DNA from: Cyclobacterium roseum
Lineage (GTDB): Bacteria; Bacteroidota; Bacteroidia; Cytophagales; Cyclobacteriaceae
Reading direction: 5' to 3'
NCBI RefSeq assembly: GCF_010119225.1
Contig: NZ_WNKF01000002.1
Span: 496,001 to 560,000 of the forward strand
DNA length: 64,000 bases
The notes below the pieces were generated by a model. It ran no database searches and had not been told where the DNA came from. It was given only the letters and a program-made list of their open reading frames with translations. Below are positions 17,675-27,054 of the stretch, piece by piece. The position numbers and the translations under genes are program-made. Each line of letters starts with the position of its first letter. Within the stretch, counting starts at the first letter, position 1.

Positions 17675-18013
17675 ATGACCCAATACCACAACAAAATATT
17701 CAGGCTGGTCCACAATTCTTCAAACGGTGCCCTGGATGGAGACATGCGTTTTCACTACCGACAACAAGGTCAGGTAATATGGTCCGAGTATAAAAGCGAA
17801 TCCATACTGAAGGGACATCTAATCGGAATCGTCGCCGACAATGGAATCATCAACATGCGCTACCATCAGGTAACGCATTCGCATGAGATCATGACCGGAA
17901 CCTGCAGGTCCGTTCCAGAAATCCTTCCCAATGGGAAAATCAGGTTACACGAAAAATGGCAGTGGACATCCGGAGACCAAACTTCCGGAGCATCTACCCT
18001 GGAAGAAATCTGA
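17675..18013 (+). CDS. Conserved Bacteroidota protein often labelled N-acetylglutamate synthase
   Basis: The 112-residue protein has two similar motifs, ILKGHLIGIVADNGIINMRY and LPNGKIRLHEKWQWTSGD. I recall this small beta-rich family from Bacteroidota genomes, where it often carries the name N-acetylglutamate synthase. Nothing in the sequence resembles an acetyltransferase fold, so that name should not be taken as function. There is no signal peptide. It is a single gene, divergent from the EEP gene. Confidence 0.75.
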   Translation: MTQYHNKIFRLVHNSSNGALDGDMRFHYRQQGQVIWSEYKSESILKGHLIGIVADNGIINMRYHQVTHSHEIMTGTCRSVPEILPNGKIRLHEKWQWTSGDQTSGASTLEEI

Positions 18014-18187
18014 GGTAATAAACTCCGAAAATACCTTTTTTATCATCCTTAAAATGTTGTATAAATATTGCATTTTGTTTTTTATATAATTTAATGGATT
18101 TTTCAAAGTCTGAAGGAGGAAATTTGCTCGGGTAATCTTAGGATATCCTTGGATTTTTAAGTAAAATCACCCCTCAATAAAGATAGC

Positions 18188-21100
18188 ATGTCCGCAATGA
18201 AACAAGTCGATGCGCCGTTACCGGAAAACGAACCCGATAGATTGGAAGCGTTATTTGCCACCCAACTATTGGACACCTTACCGGAGGCTTCCTTTGATAA
18301 CCTGACCGAACTTGCAGCGGAAATTTGCCAAACGCCGATCGCCCTGGTTACCTTGCTAGATCGGGACCGGCAATGGTTTAAGTCAACGGTCGGGCTTGAT
18401 TTTCACGAAACCCGGCGGGAAGATTCATTTTGTCAATATACCATCCTTAAAGACGGGATTCTGGAAGTACCCGATGCTAGCAAGGACGCACGGTTTAGCT
18501 CCAATCGCTATGTGATCGGTAAAGAAAGCGTGCGCTTTTATGCCGGCTTTCCGATCAAAACCGAACAGGGATACCCATTGGGTACCTTATGCGTGTTGGA
18601 TAATCAGCCCGGAAAATTAAGCCCCAAACAAGTGCGGGCACTGGAGATCCTTTCCAAGGAGGTAGAAAAACTGATTCAACTCCGGGTGGAGAAATTAAAG
18701 CTCGATGCGTTGAATCAAAAATTAGAAAGGTTCCTGGGTAAGGTTGGGGACCTGGTATTTTTGGTCAACAGCAATTTAGAAATTTCTGATTTTTTTACTT
18801 CCAAAGAGGAGTTATTGATGGTCCCGCATCAGGATTTCCTGAACAAAAAAATAGCCGAAATTGGTTTTCCCAAAGAACAGGCGACACTCTTCGAGGAGCT
18901 TATCCGGGATGTTTTTAAAACCGGCCAAAAGCAACGTCTGGAATATTTCCTTACCATCAAGGGGAAAAAAGAATGGTTTGAATTAATAGGTGAAAAAATG
19001 ACCTCGGCTAATTCGGAGGTGGTCTGCATTATCAATCACACCAGTCAGCAAAAGAAAAAAGAACTAAGATTAAAAGAGCAGGAAAAGGAATTTAGCGATT
19101 TCTTTGAGCATGTACATGGATTGATGTTTAAGCACGATCTGAACGGTAAAATCATTCACATTAACCGGGATGGTGCTGAGATCCTTGGTTACACGCAGGA
19201 AGAACTTATCGGGGTAAACATGAAAAGCATGGCCCTGGACAAAACGCTTTTTACCGACTACCTGGAAACCATCAAAAAGGAGAAAACCTTTAATGGCAAA
19301 GGCAGGTTGGTTTCCCGCTCAGGTAGGACGGTCACCTTCCATTTTAACAACGTACTTTTTGAGTCGCAGCTTGGGGATTCCTTCATTTTGGGAAACGGTA
19401 TGGACATGACTGAATCCCTCCGCTCCCTTCAGGAATTGGAAACTGCTGCTGCAGCCATTAACAAAGAGCGGGTATTGCTAAAAACGATTATTGACAACAT
19501 CCCCATCAACATCTACGCAAAAAATAGTCGTTTTGAAAAAACGCTCGTGAATCGAGCGGAACTTAACTACCTGGAAATCGACGATGAGCAGAAAGTGTTA
19601 GGGAAAACTGACGAGCTGCTTTTTGATACGGATACAGCCAACGAAGCGCTTCAAGAAGACCAATCGGTTATTTTAGATGGGGAAATCATCATCAATAAGG
19701 AAGTCATCCAGGAGCAGAAAAATGGTAGAAAGCGCTATTGTCTGATATCCAAAATACCACTGAAAGATGCCTCGGGCAAAATCACGGGCATGGTGGGCAT
19801 TACCAATGATATCACGGAGCGGAAAAAAGCAGAGCTGGCCCTGCTGGAGAAAGGCAAAAGACTCGATTCCATTATCCGGGGAACCAATACTGGAACCTGG
19901 GAATGGAATATTTCCAGCGGAAGGATTCTTATCAACGAACGTTTTGCAGAAATCCTGGGATATACAGCGGATGAAATGAGCGACTTTTCTTCCCAGCAGT
20001 GGAATGCCCTTTGTCATCCCGAAGACCTGCTTCACCGAAATCATGTACTGCAAAAGCATTTTGATAAAAAAACAGACTTCTACCAATACGAAATTAGACT
20101 AAAACATAGGGAGGGGCAATATGTATGGATCCAGGACCGTGGAAAAGTGTTTTCAAGAGATCAATCCGGCAAGCCTAAGATCATGTACGGCACCCATCAG
20201 GATATTAGCCAGCGAAAGGAAATAGAGCATCAGCTTAAGGAGGCCAAGGAAAGTGCAGAAAACGCCAACAAAGCCAAATCCGAATTTTTAGCCAACATGA
20301 GCCATGAGATTAGAACTCCACTCAATGGCGTAATCGGTTTTACGGATTTGTTGATAAAAACGCCCCTTTCAGATACGCAGCTTCAATACATGAAGACCGT
20401 GTACCAATCGGCGCATTCCCTTTTGGATTTGATAAACGATATACTGGATTTCTCCAAAATTGAAGCGGGGAAGATGGATTTATCCGTAGAAAAAGCAGAT
20501 ATTTTCGAACTGGGAACCCAGGTTGCAGACATCACCAAATACCAGGCGCATTCCAAGGGCTTGGAATTATTGGTTAACCTTTCTCCCAGCCTGCCCCGCT
20601 TTATTTATGCGGATGATGTGCGGATACGACAGATTCTGGTAAACCTGCTGACCAACGCCATTAAGTTTACCGAAAAAGGGGAAGTAGAACTAAAAGTAGA
20701 AAAGTTGGACAAGGGTATCCATAAGGACCTGCCTGTACTATTTCGGTTTTCCGTAAGAGATACGGGAATGGGCATATCCCTTGCCAAACAGCAAAAAATC
20801 TTTGAAGCCTTCTCCCAGGAAGATGCCAGTACTACCCGGAAATTCGGCGGTACCGGATTGGGTTTGACTATTTCCAATAAGCTGCTGGGATTAATGGGAA
20901 GCCGGCTTCAACTCGAAAGTGAGCCTGGAAATGGCAGCCTCTTCTACTTCGATATACAATTGATGGCCGAGCAGGGAGAGGTGGAAGAATGGCCTGAAGA
21001 TCATGGCATGGAGCAGGTTTTGGTGGTGGATGATAATGAAACCAACCGGAACCTAATCCGGGAGATCATGAATGCCCGGGACATTACCTGCTTCCAGGCA

Positions 21101-22210
21101 GCCAATGGCATGGAAGCCCTTCAGATTTTGGAAGAAAAAGGGAAAGTTCAATTGGTTTTTATGGATCTGCGCATGCCTTTTCTGGACGGCCTGGAAACCA
21201 CCGAAAAGATTCGAAAACTTGGAGATCCGAAAATTGCCCAGGTCCCGGTGGTATTGTTAAGTAGCTCAAGTGACGATGCGCTGGATCGGGGTAAAATGGA
21301 CCTGCTGAAAATTCATCATCGAATTTTGAAACCGGTAAAAATAAATCAGGTCGCCCAAATCATCCGGAAAATCACTAAACCCGGAGAACCGGACGCGTCT
21401 TCCACGCAACAAGACATCTCCTACAGCCAAAACGTCCTGGCCAATGCCACCTATACGGTGCTTATTGCGGAAGATAATCCGATCAATATGAAACTATCGA
21501 AAATCATTCTGTCCAAAATAAGTCCTACCATTCAGATTGTAGAGGCAGACAATGGATTAAAGGCCTATGAGTACGTGCTGAGGAGAAAACCGGACTTAAT
21601 TTTAATGGACGTACAAATGCCCATCATGAATGGCTATGAAACCTCCAAGGCCATTCGATCTATTGAAAACGGAAACGACTTGCCCATTATCGCATTGACT
21701 GCAGGTACGGTAAAGGGGGAACGAGAACGCTGTCTGGAGGCCGGCATGAACGACTACATGAGCAAGCCCCTGGTACAGGAAAGTCTTACTCAAATGATTA
21801 TCAAATGGCTAATCCCTACCCAACAGCAGGCTGGAATACCGCTTCCGGACACGGTAGCGAAAAAAGATACCGGAAAACACCATTTTGACAAGATTCATTT
21901 GTTAAGTCTTTTTGATGGGGACAAGGCCATCGGCAAAGAGCTGCTTAAAATTGCCAGGACCACCCTGCAGGAATGCCGGAACAAACTTAAGGTAGCACTT
22001 GAGGAGCGGAATAAAACCTCCCTTATTGAGCTGGGGCACAAACTGAAAGGTTCTGCCGCCACTGCCGGTTTTTTTGTATTACTCCCCCTGACAGATCGGC
22101 TGGAAAGAAAGGCCGAAAACAATAATGACAGCCAACTTTTCGAAATCGGCAAGAAAATTCAACAGGAATTGGATTACCTGTTAACCAACTTTGACCAATT
22201 TAAACTATAA
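18188..22210 (+). CDS. Hybrid sensor histidine kinase: GAF, several PAS, two receivers, Hpt
   Basis: Domains in order are a GAF at about 20-170, a divergent PAS at 185-290, PAS domains near 298-415, 428-545 and 555-685, a dimerisation domain with H706 ([16 protein letters not shown]), an ATPase domain at about 805-925 ([18 protein letters not shown]), a receiver at about 940-1060 with D993, a second at about 1088-1210 with D1141, and an Hpt domain with H1284 ([10 protein letters not shown]). There is no membrane segment, so it senses in the cytoplasm. It can run a full His-Asp-His relay but has no DNA-binding output. A lone receiver at 26631 is a possible partner. It stands alone 120 bases before prs. 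Confidence 0.95.
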   Translation: MSAMKQVDAPLPENEPDRLEALFATQLLDTLPEASFDNLTELAAEICQTPIALVTLLDRDRQWFKSTVGLDFHETRREDSFCQYTILKDGILEVPDASKDARFSSNRYVIGKESVRFYAGFPIKTEQGYPLGTLCVLDNQPGKLSPKQVRALEILSKEVEKLIQLRVEKLKLDALNQKLERFLGKVGDLVFLVNSNLEISDFFTSKEELLMVPHQDFLNKKIAEIGFPKEQATLFEELIRDVFKTGQKQRLEYFLTIKGKKEWFELIGEKMTSANSEVVCIINHTSQQKKKELRLKEQEKEFSDFFEHVHGLMFKHDLNGKIIHINRDGAEILGYTQEELIGVNMKSMALDKTLFTDYLETIKKEKTFNGKGRLVSRSGRTVTFHFNNVLFESQLGDSFILGNGMDMTESLRSLQELETAAAAINKERVLLKTIIDNIPINIYAKNSRFEKTLVNRAELNYLEIDDEQKVLGKTDELLFDTDTANEALQEDQSVILDGEIIINKEVIQEQKNGRKRYCLISKIPLKDASGKITGMVGITNDITERKKAELALLEKGKRLDSIIRGTNTGTWEWNISSGRILINERFAEILGYTADEMSDFSSQQWNALCHPEDLLHRNHVLQKHFDKKTDFYQYEIRLKHREGQYVWIQDRGKVFSRDQSGKPKIMYGTHQDISQRKEIEHQLKEAKESAENANKAKSEFLANMSHEIRTPLNGVIGFTDLLIKTPLSDTQLQYMKTVYQSAHSLLDLINDILDFSKIEAGKMDLSVEKADIFELGTQVADITKYQAHSKGLELLVNLSPSLPRFIYADDVRIRQILVNLLTNAIKFTEKGEVELKVEKLDKGIHKDLPVLFRFSVRDTGMGISLAKQQKIFEAFSQEDASTTRKFGGTGLGLTISNKLLGLMGSRLQLESEPGNGSLFYFDIQLMAEQGEVEEWPEDHGMEQVLVVDDNETNRNLIREIMNARDITCFQAANGMEALQILEEKGKVQLVFMDLRMPFLDGLETTEKIRKLGDPKIAQVPVVLLSSSSDDALDRGKMDLLKIHHRILKPVKINQVAQIIRKITKPGEPDASSTQQDISYSQNVLANATYTVLIAEDNPINMKLSKIILSKISPTIQIVEADNGLKAYEYVLRRKPDLILMDVQMPIMNGYETSKAIRSIENGNDLPIIALTAGTVKGERERCLEAGMNDYMSKPLVQESLTQMIIKWLIPTQQQAGIPLPDTVAKKDTGKHHFDKIHLLSLFDGDKAIGKELLKIARTTLQECRNKLKVALEERNKTSLIELGHKLKGSAATAGFFVLLPLTDRLERKAENNNDSQLFEIGKKIQQELDYLLTNFDQFKL

Positions 22211-22284
22211 TCCTTTTCGACCGGGAGTCTTAGAAAAAATCTCATCACCCATTTTTTGAGAAAAACAAAACCGCTAAAATTTAC

Positions 22285-22292
22285 TACATTTG
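22285..22292 (+). promoter_or_regulatory. Probable -7 element of the prs promoter
   Basis: TACATTTG matches TAnnTTTG and lies 37 bases before the prs ATG. A TTTG at 22255-22258 is 26 bases upstream, longer than the usual spacing, so only the -7 element is called. Confidence 0.4.
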
Positions 22293-22329
22293 TTTTTCTT
22301 TTGAATTCATACCACCTAAAAAACCAACC

Positions 22330-23256
22330 ATGCCAGAGACCAAGATTTTCTCAGGTTCGAATACACCCTTCTTGGCAGAAAGTATCGCAAAAGCATATGG
22401 TCAATCGCTCGGTGACCTGACCCTTGCCAAATTTAGTGACGGCGAATTATCCCCGAGTTATAACGAATCCATTCGGGGATGTAATGTCTTTCTTATACAA
22501 TCCACCAATCCTTCGGCTGATAACCTGCTGGAGCTATGCCTGATGATCGATGCTGCCAAACGGGCAAGTGCCTATAAAGTTTGCGCTGTAATTCCATATT
22601 TCGGCTATGCCAGGCAGGACCGAAAAGACCGGCCACGAGTGAGCATCGCCGCCAAATTGATTGCCAATATGCTTACCTCCGCAGGGGCAGACCGAATCAT
22701 GACCTGCGACCTGCATGCCGGACAGATCCAGGGATTTTTTGATATTCCTTTGGATCATTTAAACGGTTCAGCTATCTTTGTGCCCTATTTAAAAAGCCTG
22801 GACTTAGGCAACCTGATTTTTGCTTCCCCGGATGTGGGTGGAGTGGGTAGAACCAGGGCTTATGCCAAGCATTTTGAAGTAGACATGGTGGTCTGTGATA
22901 AGCATAGAAAAAGAGCCAATGAGGTAGCATCCATGCAGTTGATTGGAGATGTAGAAGGGAAAGATGTGGTGATGATAGATGACCTGGTGGACACAGCCGG
23001 AACCATTTGCAAGGCTGCCAACATTATTTTAGATAAAGGGGCAACCTCGGTAAGGGCCATTGCGACGCATGGCGTGCTTTCTGGAAAAGCCTATGAGAAC
23101 ATCGAGAATTCGAGTTTGTCAGAACTGGTGATCACAGATACCATTCCCATCAAACAGGAATCCTCCAAAATAAAGGTATTGACCGTGGCCGATTTATTTG
23201 CAAAAGCAATTCATGCCGTGGAAGGGAATACTTCTATAAGTTCCTTATTCATTTAA
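22330..23256 (+). CDS. prs: Ribose-phosphate pyrophosphokinase
   Basis: The 308-residue enzyme makes PRPP from ribose 5-phosphate and ATP, feeding purine, pyrimidine, histidine, tryptophan and NAD synthesis. It shows the nucleotide-binding FSDGE, the YFGYARQDRKDRPR flexible loop region, the metal-binding CDLHAGQIQGFF and the PRPP loop VVMIDDLVDTAGTI. It is followed 27 bases later by rplY, an arrangement common in bacteria (prs-rplY-pth). Confidence 0.97.
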   Translation: MPETKIFSGSNTPFLAESIAKAYGQSLGDLTLAKFSDGELSPSYNESIRGCNVFLIQSTNPSADNLLELCLMIDAAKRASAYKVCAVIPYFGYARQDRKDRPRVSIAAKLIANMLTSAGADRIMTCDLHAGQIQGFFDIPLDHLNGSAIFVPYLKSLDLGNLIFASPDVGGVGRTRAYAKHFEVDMVVCDKHRKRANEVASMQLIGDVEGKDVVMIDDLVDTAGTICKAANIILDKGATSVRAIATHGVLSGKAYENIENSSLSELVITDTIPIKQESSKIKVLTVADLFAKAIHAVEGNTSISSLFI

Positions 23257-23283
23257 AGAATTTTAATTTAAACAAATATAGTT

Positions 23284-23874
23284 ATGAAATCAATTGAGAT
23301 TATAGGGTTTAAAAGAGCAAATCTCGACAAAAGATCCCTGGATGCGCTACGTGAGGAAGGTAATGTACCCTGTGTGGTATACGGTCCGGGTATTAAAGAG
23401 CAGATTCATTTTTACGCCCCTGCCATTTTGTTTCGGGACCTGATCTATACCCCGGAAGTACACATGGTAGACCTGAACATTGAAGGCACCAAAATCAAAG
23501 CGATCTTGCGGGAAGGTCAGTTTCACCCAGTGAGTGAGGTATTATTACACGCTGACTTTTTGGCTTTCAGCGAAACGAAAGCAATTAAAATGGAAATACC
23601 CGTGAGGCCATTCGGATCTTCCCCTGGTATTATCAAAGGTGGTAAACTGGAAATCAAGACCAGAACCTTGCTGGTTAAAGGCTTGGCACAGAACCTTCCG
23701 GATGAAATTCCAGTCGATATATCCAGTCTTGAATTGGGAAAATCTGTCAAAGTGGGGGATTTGAATGTGGAAAATTTTGAATTACTTAACAGCCCCCAAG
23801 TAACCATCGCTACCGTGGGTATTCCAAGAGCCCTGAGAGGTAAAAAAGCGGGCGAGGAAGAGGAAGAAGTATAA
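23284..23874 (+). CDS. rplY: 50S ribosomal protein L25/Ctc
   Basis: The 196-residue protein is the long (CTC) form of L25. An N-terminal 5S rRNA-binding domain (about 1-95, with NVPCVVYGPG and DFLAFSETKAIKMEIPV spanning the junction) is followed by the TL5/CTC C-terminal beta domain. The acidic tail (GEEEEEV) is typical of Bacteroidota L25. It lies between prs and pth and ends in a clear terminator. Confidence 0.96.
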   Translation: MKSIEIIGFKRANLDKRSLDALREEGNVPCVVYGPGIKEQIHFYAPAILFRDLIYTPEVHMVDLNIEGTKIKAILREGQFHPVSEVLLHADFLAFSETKAIKMEIPVRPFGSSPGIIKGGKLEIKTRTLLVKGLAQNLPDEIPVDISSLELGKSVKVGDLNVENFELLNSPQVTIATVGIPRALRGKKAGEEEEEV

Positions 23875-23902
23875 TCTGCATCCCTTAATGCATCGTCATT
23901 CA

Positions 23903-23940
23903 AATCCTGTTCTGTATATTTACGGAGCAGGATTTTTTTA
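23903..23940 (+). terminator. Rho-independent terminator after rplY
   Basis: ATCCTGTTC pairs with GAGCAGGAT (one G-U pair) across a 14-base loop and is followed by seven T residues. It separates prs-rplY from pth. Confidence 0.8.
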
Positions 23941-24017
23941 TGCGAACCCGCTTTAGCTTATTCCCGCATTGGTTAAAAAAATGATAACTCATAAAACCGC
24001 ATAAGGAAAAACATGAA

Positions 24018-24118
24018 ATCGAGCCTGCCTACCGGACAGGCAGGCATGACGAGATCGACACATAGAGGGATGATTATCAAGCACGCGAGATTCCCTGTCT
24101 GCCGACAGGCAGGCATCT
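24018..24118 (+). repeat. Interspersed intergenic repeat, family A, copy 2
   Basis: The block begins ATCGAGCCTGCC, has the GGACAGGCAGGCATGACG motif, ATCGACACATAG, GCGAGATTCCC and a second GACAGGCAGGC. The order ATCGACACA, GGGATG, GCGAGATTC is shared with the inverted copy at 54940-55066. It lies directly before pth and creates a spurious upstream in-frame extension of that gene. Confidence 0.7.
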
Positions 24119-24144
24119 CACCGTTGAAAAAAAAATGTAAACAG

Positions 24145-24705
24145 ATGAAATACCTAATTGTAGGCCTGGGTAATATCGGGATGGAATATGAACTGACCCG
24201 GCATAACGTAGGCTTCTTGATTTTAGACAGGCTGGCAGACAAAGAAAACCTCTCCTGGAGCAGTGACCGGCTTGCCTTTACCTGCCTTTTCCAGTACAAG
24301 GGAAGGCAAATCCACCTGATCAAACCCACCACCTACATGAATTTAAGTGGAAAAGCCGTTAATTACTGGATGAATACCTTAAAAATCCCAAAAGAAAGGG
24401 TCTTGGTTGTAGTGGATGATATCGCGCTTCCATTCGGTAAATTACGTCTAAAAGCAAAGGGCTCATCTGCCGGTCATAACGGGCTGAAAAATATCGAAGA
24501 GCTCACAGGCGGCCAAAATTATGCCCGCCTTCGGTTTGGCATCGGCGATGATTTTTCAAAGGGCAGACAGATCGACTATGTGTTGGGTAGGTGGACCCCA
24601 AAAGAAATAGAGGATTTGCCAGGCCCCATGGATCAGGCGGGGGAGATGATCACCTCCTTTTGCACCCTGGGCCTGGAACGAACCATGAATCAATATAACC
24701 GATAA
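24145..24705 (+). CDS. pth: Peptidyl-tRNA hydrolase
   Basis: The 186-residue enzyme frees tRNA from dropped peptidyl-tRNA. All key residues are present: N10, catalytic H20 (TRHNVGF), N66 (YMNLSG), D92 ([11 protein letters not shown]) and N112 (SAGHNGLK). The ATG at 24145 is chosen because [10 protein letters not shown] is the family N-terminus; an in-frame ATG at 24013 would add 44 residues encoded by the intergenic repeat. The thiamine-binding protein gene follows after 3 bases. Confidence 0.97.
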   Translation: MKYLIVGLGNIGMEYELTRHNVGFLILDRLADKENLSWSSDRLAFTCLFQYKGRQIHLIKPTTYMNLSGKAVNYWMNTLKIPKERVLVVVDDIALPFGKLRLKAKGSSAGHNGLKNIEELTGGQNYARLRFGIGDDFSKGRQIDYVLGRWTPKEIEDLPGPMDQAGEMITSFCTLGLERTMNQYNR

Positions 24706-24708
24706 AAC

Positions 24709-24999
24709 ATGCCTAACATCAACCTTGGAATTCAGATCATTCCCAAAAGTAACACCCTGGATAGCTATCAGCTGGTCGATCAGGCCATCGCCGTTATCGC
24801 CGCTTCAGGGGTGAAATACGAAGTAACCCCCTTCGAAACCGTGATGGAGGGCCCTGAGGACCAGTTAATGGCCATTGCTAAAAAAGCACAGGAAGCCGTG
24901 CTTGCGGCCGGAGCAGAAGAAATCCTGGTCTACTACCGGATGCAAATCCGGCCCGATCAAGACGTAAGCATGGATGCCAAAACCAATCCTCATCGATAG
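24709..24999 (+). CDS. Thiamine-binding protein (MTH1187/YkoF-type family)
   Basis: The 96-residue protein has the ferredoxin-like fold pattern of the thiamine-BP family: LGIQIIPKSN, the SGVKYEVTPFETVMEG core and a C-terminal amphipathic helix before ILVYYRMQIR. Members bind thiamine or hydroxymethylpyrimidine and may buffer or deliver it. It starts 3 bases after pth, so it shares that transcript, but a functional link to peptidyl-tRNA hydrolysis is not expected. Confidence 0.85.
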   Translation: MPNINLGIQIIPKSNTLDSYQLVDQAIAVIAASGVKYEVTPFETVMEGPEDQLMAIAKKAQEAVLAAGAEEILVYYRMQIRPDQDVSMDAKTNPHR

Positions 25000-25009
25000 C
25001 CTTCAATGT

Positions 25010-25882
25010 ATGAATTGGCAGGTTCAAAAACGCTTAAAAATCCCCTCTTCTGGATGGATAAGGGGCTGGGCGATTTTTCTGATGTTCCTCGTTACGATTC
25101 CCGTTTTGGGCCAGCACATTCCGGTGACATTCCCACTCCTACAGGACCATCTGCTCTTTGAGGGCTTGCAAAAAGAACGGGTAGGTCTGACTACCTCCAG
25201 ATTCCGGGAGACCGACCAACATTTATCGGTATTTTACCGATGGGTATGGCCTCAGGCGCATATGGAAATGTATGGGGAATACATCCGTACCGACCATGCG
25301 CTGAACTGGCGGGAACTAATCCTAAACCCTGAGCACGCCCGCGGATATACCCTCGGGTTGAGCAAACTAGTCCCGCTGGCCAAAGGCGGCCATGTGTACC
25401 TGCAGTTGGAAATGACGCAGACAGAGAATAGCATCAACAACCTGGTGAAGTACGAAGGCAGCATAAACAACCAGAACCATGGAGGACTCGGGTTATATGA
25501 AAATTTTCAAGTATTGCACGGGCTCAGCCATCGCGGACAGGTGCTGGGTTCCGGGCTTGGCCATAGCGGCAACAGTGCAAGGATAACCCTTAGCAAGGTA
25601 AAAGATCTCAACCAATTTGGCTTCTCCCTCGAACGAGTCAAACGAGATGCCAATTTCTATAATTTCAATCGTGCCAACGGGTTGGACCTGTTGCAGTGGG
25701 TAGACCTTAGCCTCGGTGCTCACTGGGACCATCGATTTGATTGCCTGTTACTTTCTGCCACAGCACGTCTGGTCCAATCACACAATTACAATTATGCCAT
25801 CCGTCAAACCAACAGCCTCGGAAATAGCGGCTACAAAAAAGCTAATTTTCATAGCCGTCTAAAAATGGCCTACCTTTTCTAG
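25010..25882 (+). CDS. Capsule assembly Wzi-like outer-membrane protein, N-terminal half missing
   Basis: A signal peptide (AIFLMFLVTIPVLGQ) leads straight into the second half of a Wzi-type beta barrel: FYRWVWPQAHMEMYGEYIR, NWRELILNPEHARGYTLGL and SHRGQVLGSGLGHSGNS match the C-terminal half of the family. Wzi proteins are usually about 450-550 residues with an 18-strand barrel; only about 290 residues are present here. The ATG at 25010 gives a usable signal peptide; an earlier ATG at 24974 lies inside the thiamine-binding gene. Whether a half barrel can insert or oligomerise is unknown. It may be a fused decay product. Confidence 0.65.
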   Translation: MNWQVQKRLKIPSSGWIRGWAIFLMFLVTIPVLGQHIPVTFPLLQDHLLFEGLQKERVGLTTSRFRETDQHLSVFYRWVWPQAHMEMYGEYIRTDHALNWRELILNPEHARGYTLGLSKLVPLAKGGHVYLQLEMTQTENSINNLVKYEGSINNQNHGGLGLYENFQVLHGLSHRGQVLGSGLGHSGNSARITLSKVKDLNQFGFSLERVKRDANFYNFNRANGLDLLQWVDLSLGAHWDHRFDCLLLSATARLVQSHNYNYAIRQTNSLGNSGYKKANFHSRLKMAYLF

Positions 25883-25893
25883 CTTTTTATAAT

Positions 25894-26316
25894 CTATTTT
25901 GCCCAGTAATCGATTACCGTAACATCCTCCATATGAGGGCTTAATACCTCCACAAACGCCTGATGGTCCGGATGAGGCAAATAAATCTCCCTATCTTCTT
26001 CACTTTCAAAAGTAACCAAAAAGCAATGTGTCAGGCCCTTGTTCAAACCTTCGGGGCTATTGTTGGTACCCCATTCAAAATCTCGTATTTGAGGAATTTT
26101 GTCCTGCAGAGCGATAAATGCATCCTCTACTTTTTTTATGTCTTCGGGACTGGAGTCTTCCTTAAAAGATAATAAAACCACGTGACGCAGGAGGGCTTTT
26201 TCAGTAGGTGCTTCTTCCATTTGTACTATTTTTTCTTCGGTTTCGGTAGATGATTCATTGGGTTGACAAGCAAAAGCAATCAGCGCGATTGCCAGGTAAG
26301 TAAACATTCCTTTCAT
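25894..26316 (-). CDS. Dabb-domain (stress-responsive A/B barrel) lipoprotein
   Basis: A lipoprotein signal ending in LIAFAC is followed by an acidic linker and a single Dabb domain (about 43-138) with LRHVVLLSFKEDSSPEDI, FEWGTNNSPEGLNKGLTH and HPDHQAFV. Dabb domains form dimeric alpha/beta barrels, some with small-molecule binding or cyclase roles. The lipidated form in Bacteroidota is of unknown function. It is convergent with the Wzi-like gene, 11 bases apart. Confidence 0.85.
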   Translation of the reverse strand: MKGMFTYLAIALIAFACQPNESSTETEEKIVQMEEAPTEKALLRHVVLLSFKEDSSPEDIKKVEDAFIALQDKIPQIRDFEWGTNNSPEGLNKGLTHCFLVTFESEEDREIYLPHPDHQAFVEVLSPHMEDVTVIDYWAK

Positions 26317-26630
26317 TTTGTCTGGGATTTAAGGGTTGGCATTATGATAAATCTACCGGTAAATTAAGCGAAAATTAATCAATTGATTGCTTTCAACCGG
26401 CATTTATTACCGTTTCTTGCTTTAAAAGACCGAATGGATGCCAAGATGCCGCCGAAACTGCCGAAATAAATGGGTTTAAATGGTTGGGGTTGCATTTTTC
26501 AAACTTACTTTTTAAAAAAATTTATTAATCAGCCCTCTAAAAAATGATAAAAATCAGTTACTTTTAGGACTTGTTGCCATACTTTCACCCCAGCAGAGAA
26601 CAATAACAGCAATGAAGAACAGCAATTTTT
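26317..26630. other. Divergent promoter region, Dabb lipoprotein and response regulator
   Basis: This 314-base AT-rich gap has no coding potential. TTACTTTTAG near 26558-26567 is a near-match to TAnnTTTG facing the response regulator. I see no other structure. Confidence 0.4.
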
Positions 26631-27032
26631 ATGGATAAGATTGGATTTACCTATATAGTGGATGACGACCCGCTCTATAATTTTGGAATAAAAAAATTAT
26701 TTGAATTCACCTCCTTTTCAGAAACGGTATCTTATTTTCAAAATGGGGAGACTGCCTGGAAGGATTTTGAAAAAAGGATATTGGAAAAAGAACCGCTCCC
26801 GGATGTTATTCTATTGGATATTAATATGCCCATCATGAATGGATGGGAGTTTCTGGACCAGGTATCGGCGGCTAATTTTGAGCATCCGGTCAAAATCTAC
26901 ATGGTCTCTTCCTCCATCAATCAGGACGAAATGGATCGGGCAAATAACTATCCGCTGGTAGCGGAATACATCGTCAAACCCCTCACCCTGGAAAAAGTGA
27001 AGGCCTTAAAGTCCAGAATACTGGGACAGTAA
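26631..27032 (+). CDS. Single-domain response regulator (CheY-like)
   Basis: The 133-residue protein is only a receiver. It has the acidic pocket D11-D13, the phosphorylation site D63 (ILLDINMPIMNGW), the switch serine in MVSSS and K116 (YIVKPLT). With no output domain it must act by protein contact or as a relay intermediate. It could serve the hybrid kinase at 18188 or the orphan TPR kinase at 5788; neither is adjacent. Confidence 0.93.
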   Translation: MDKIGFTYIVDDDPLYNFGIKKLFEFTSFSETVSYFQNGETAWKDFEKRILEKEPLPDVILLDINMPIMNGWEFLDQVSAANFEHPVKIYMVSSSINQDEMDRANNYPLVAEYIVKPLTLEKVKALKSRILGQ

Positions 27033-27054
27033 GGCCTTTCAAAAATCCTTCCGA

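Noticed and set aside
17675-18013. N-acetylglutamate synthase function
   Set aside because: The name is often attached to this family, but no acetyltransferase motif is present in the 112 residues.
24013-24144. 44-codon upstream extension of pth
   Set aside because: The extension is encoded by the family A intergenic repeat and the pth family starts at 24145.
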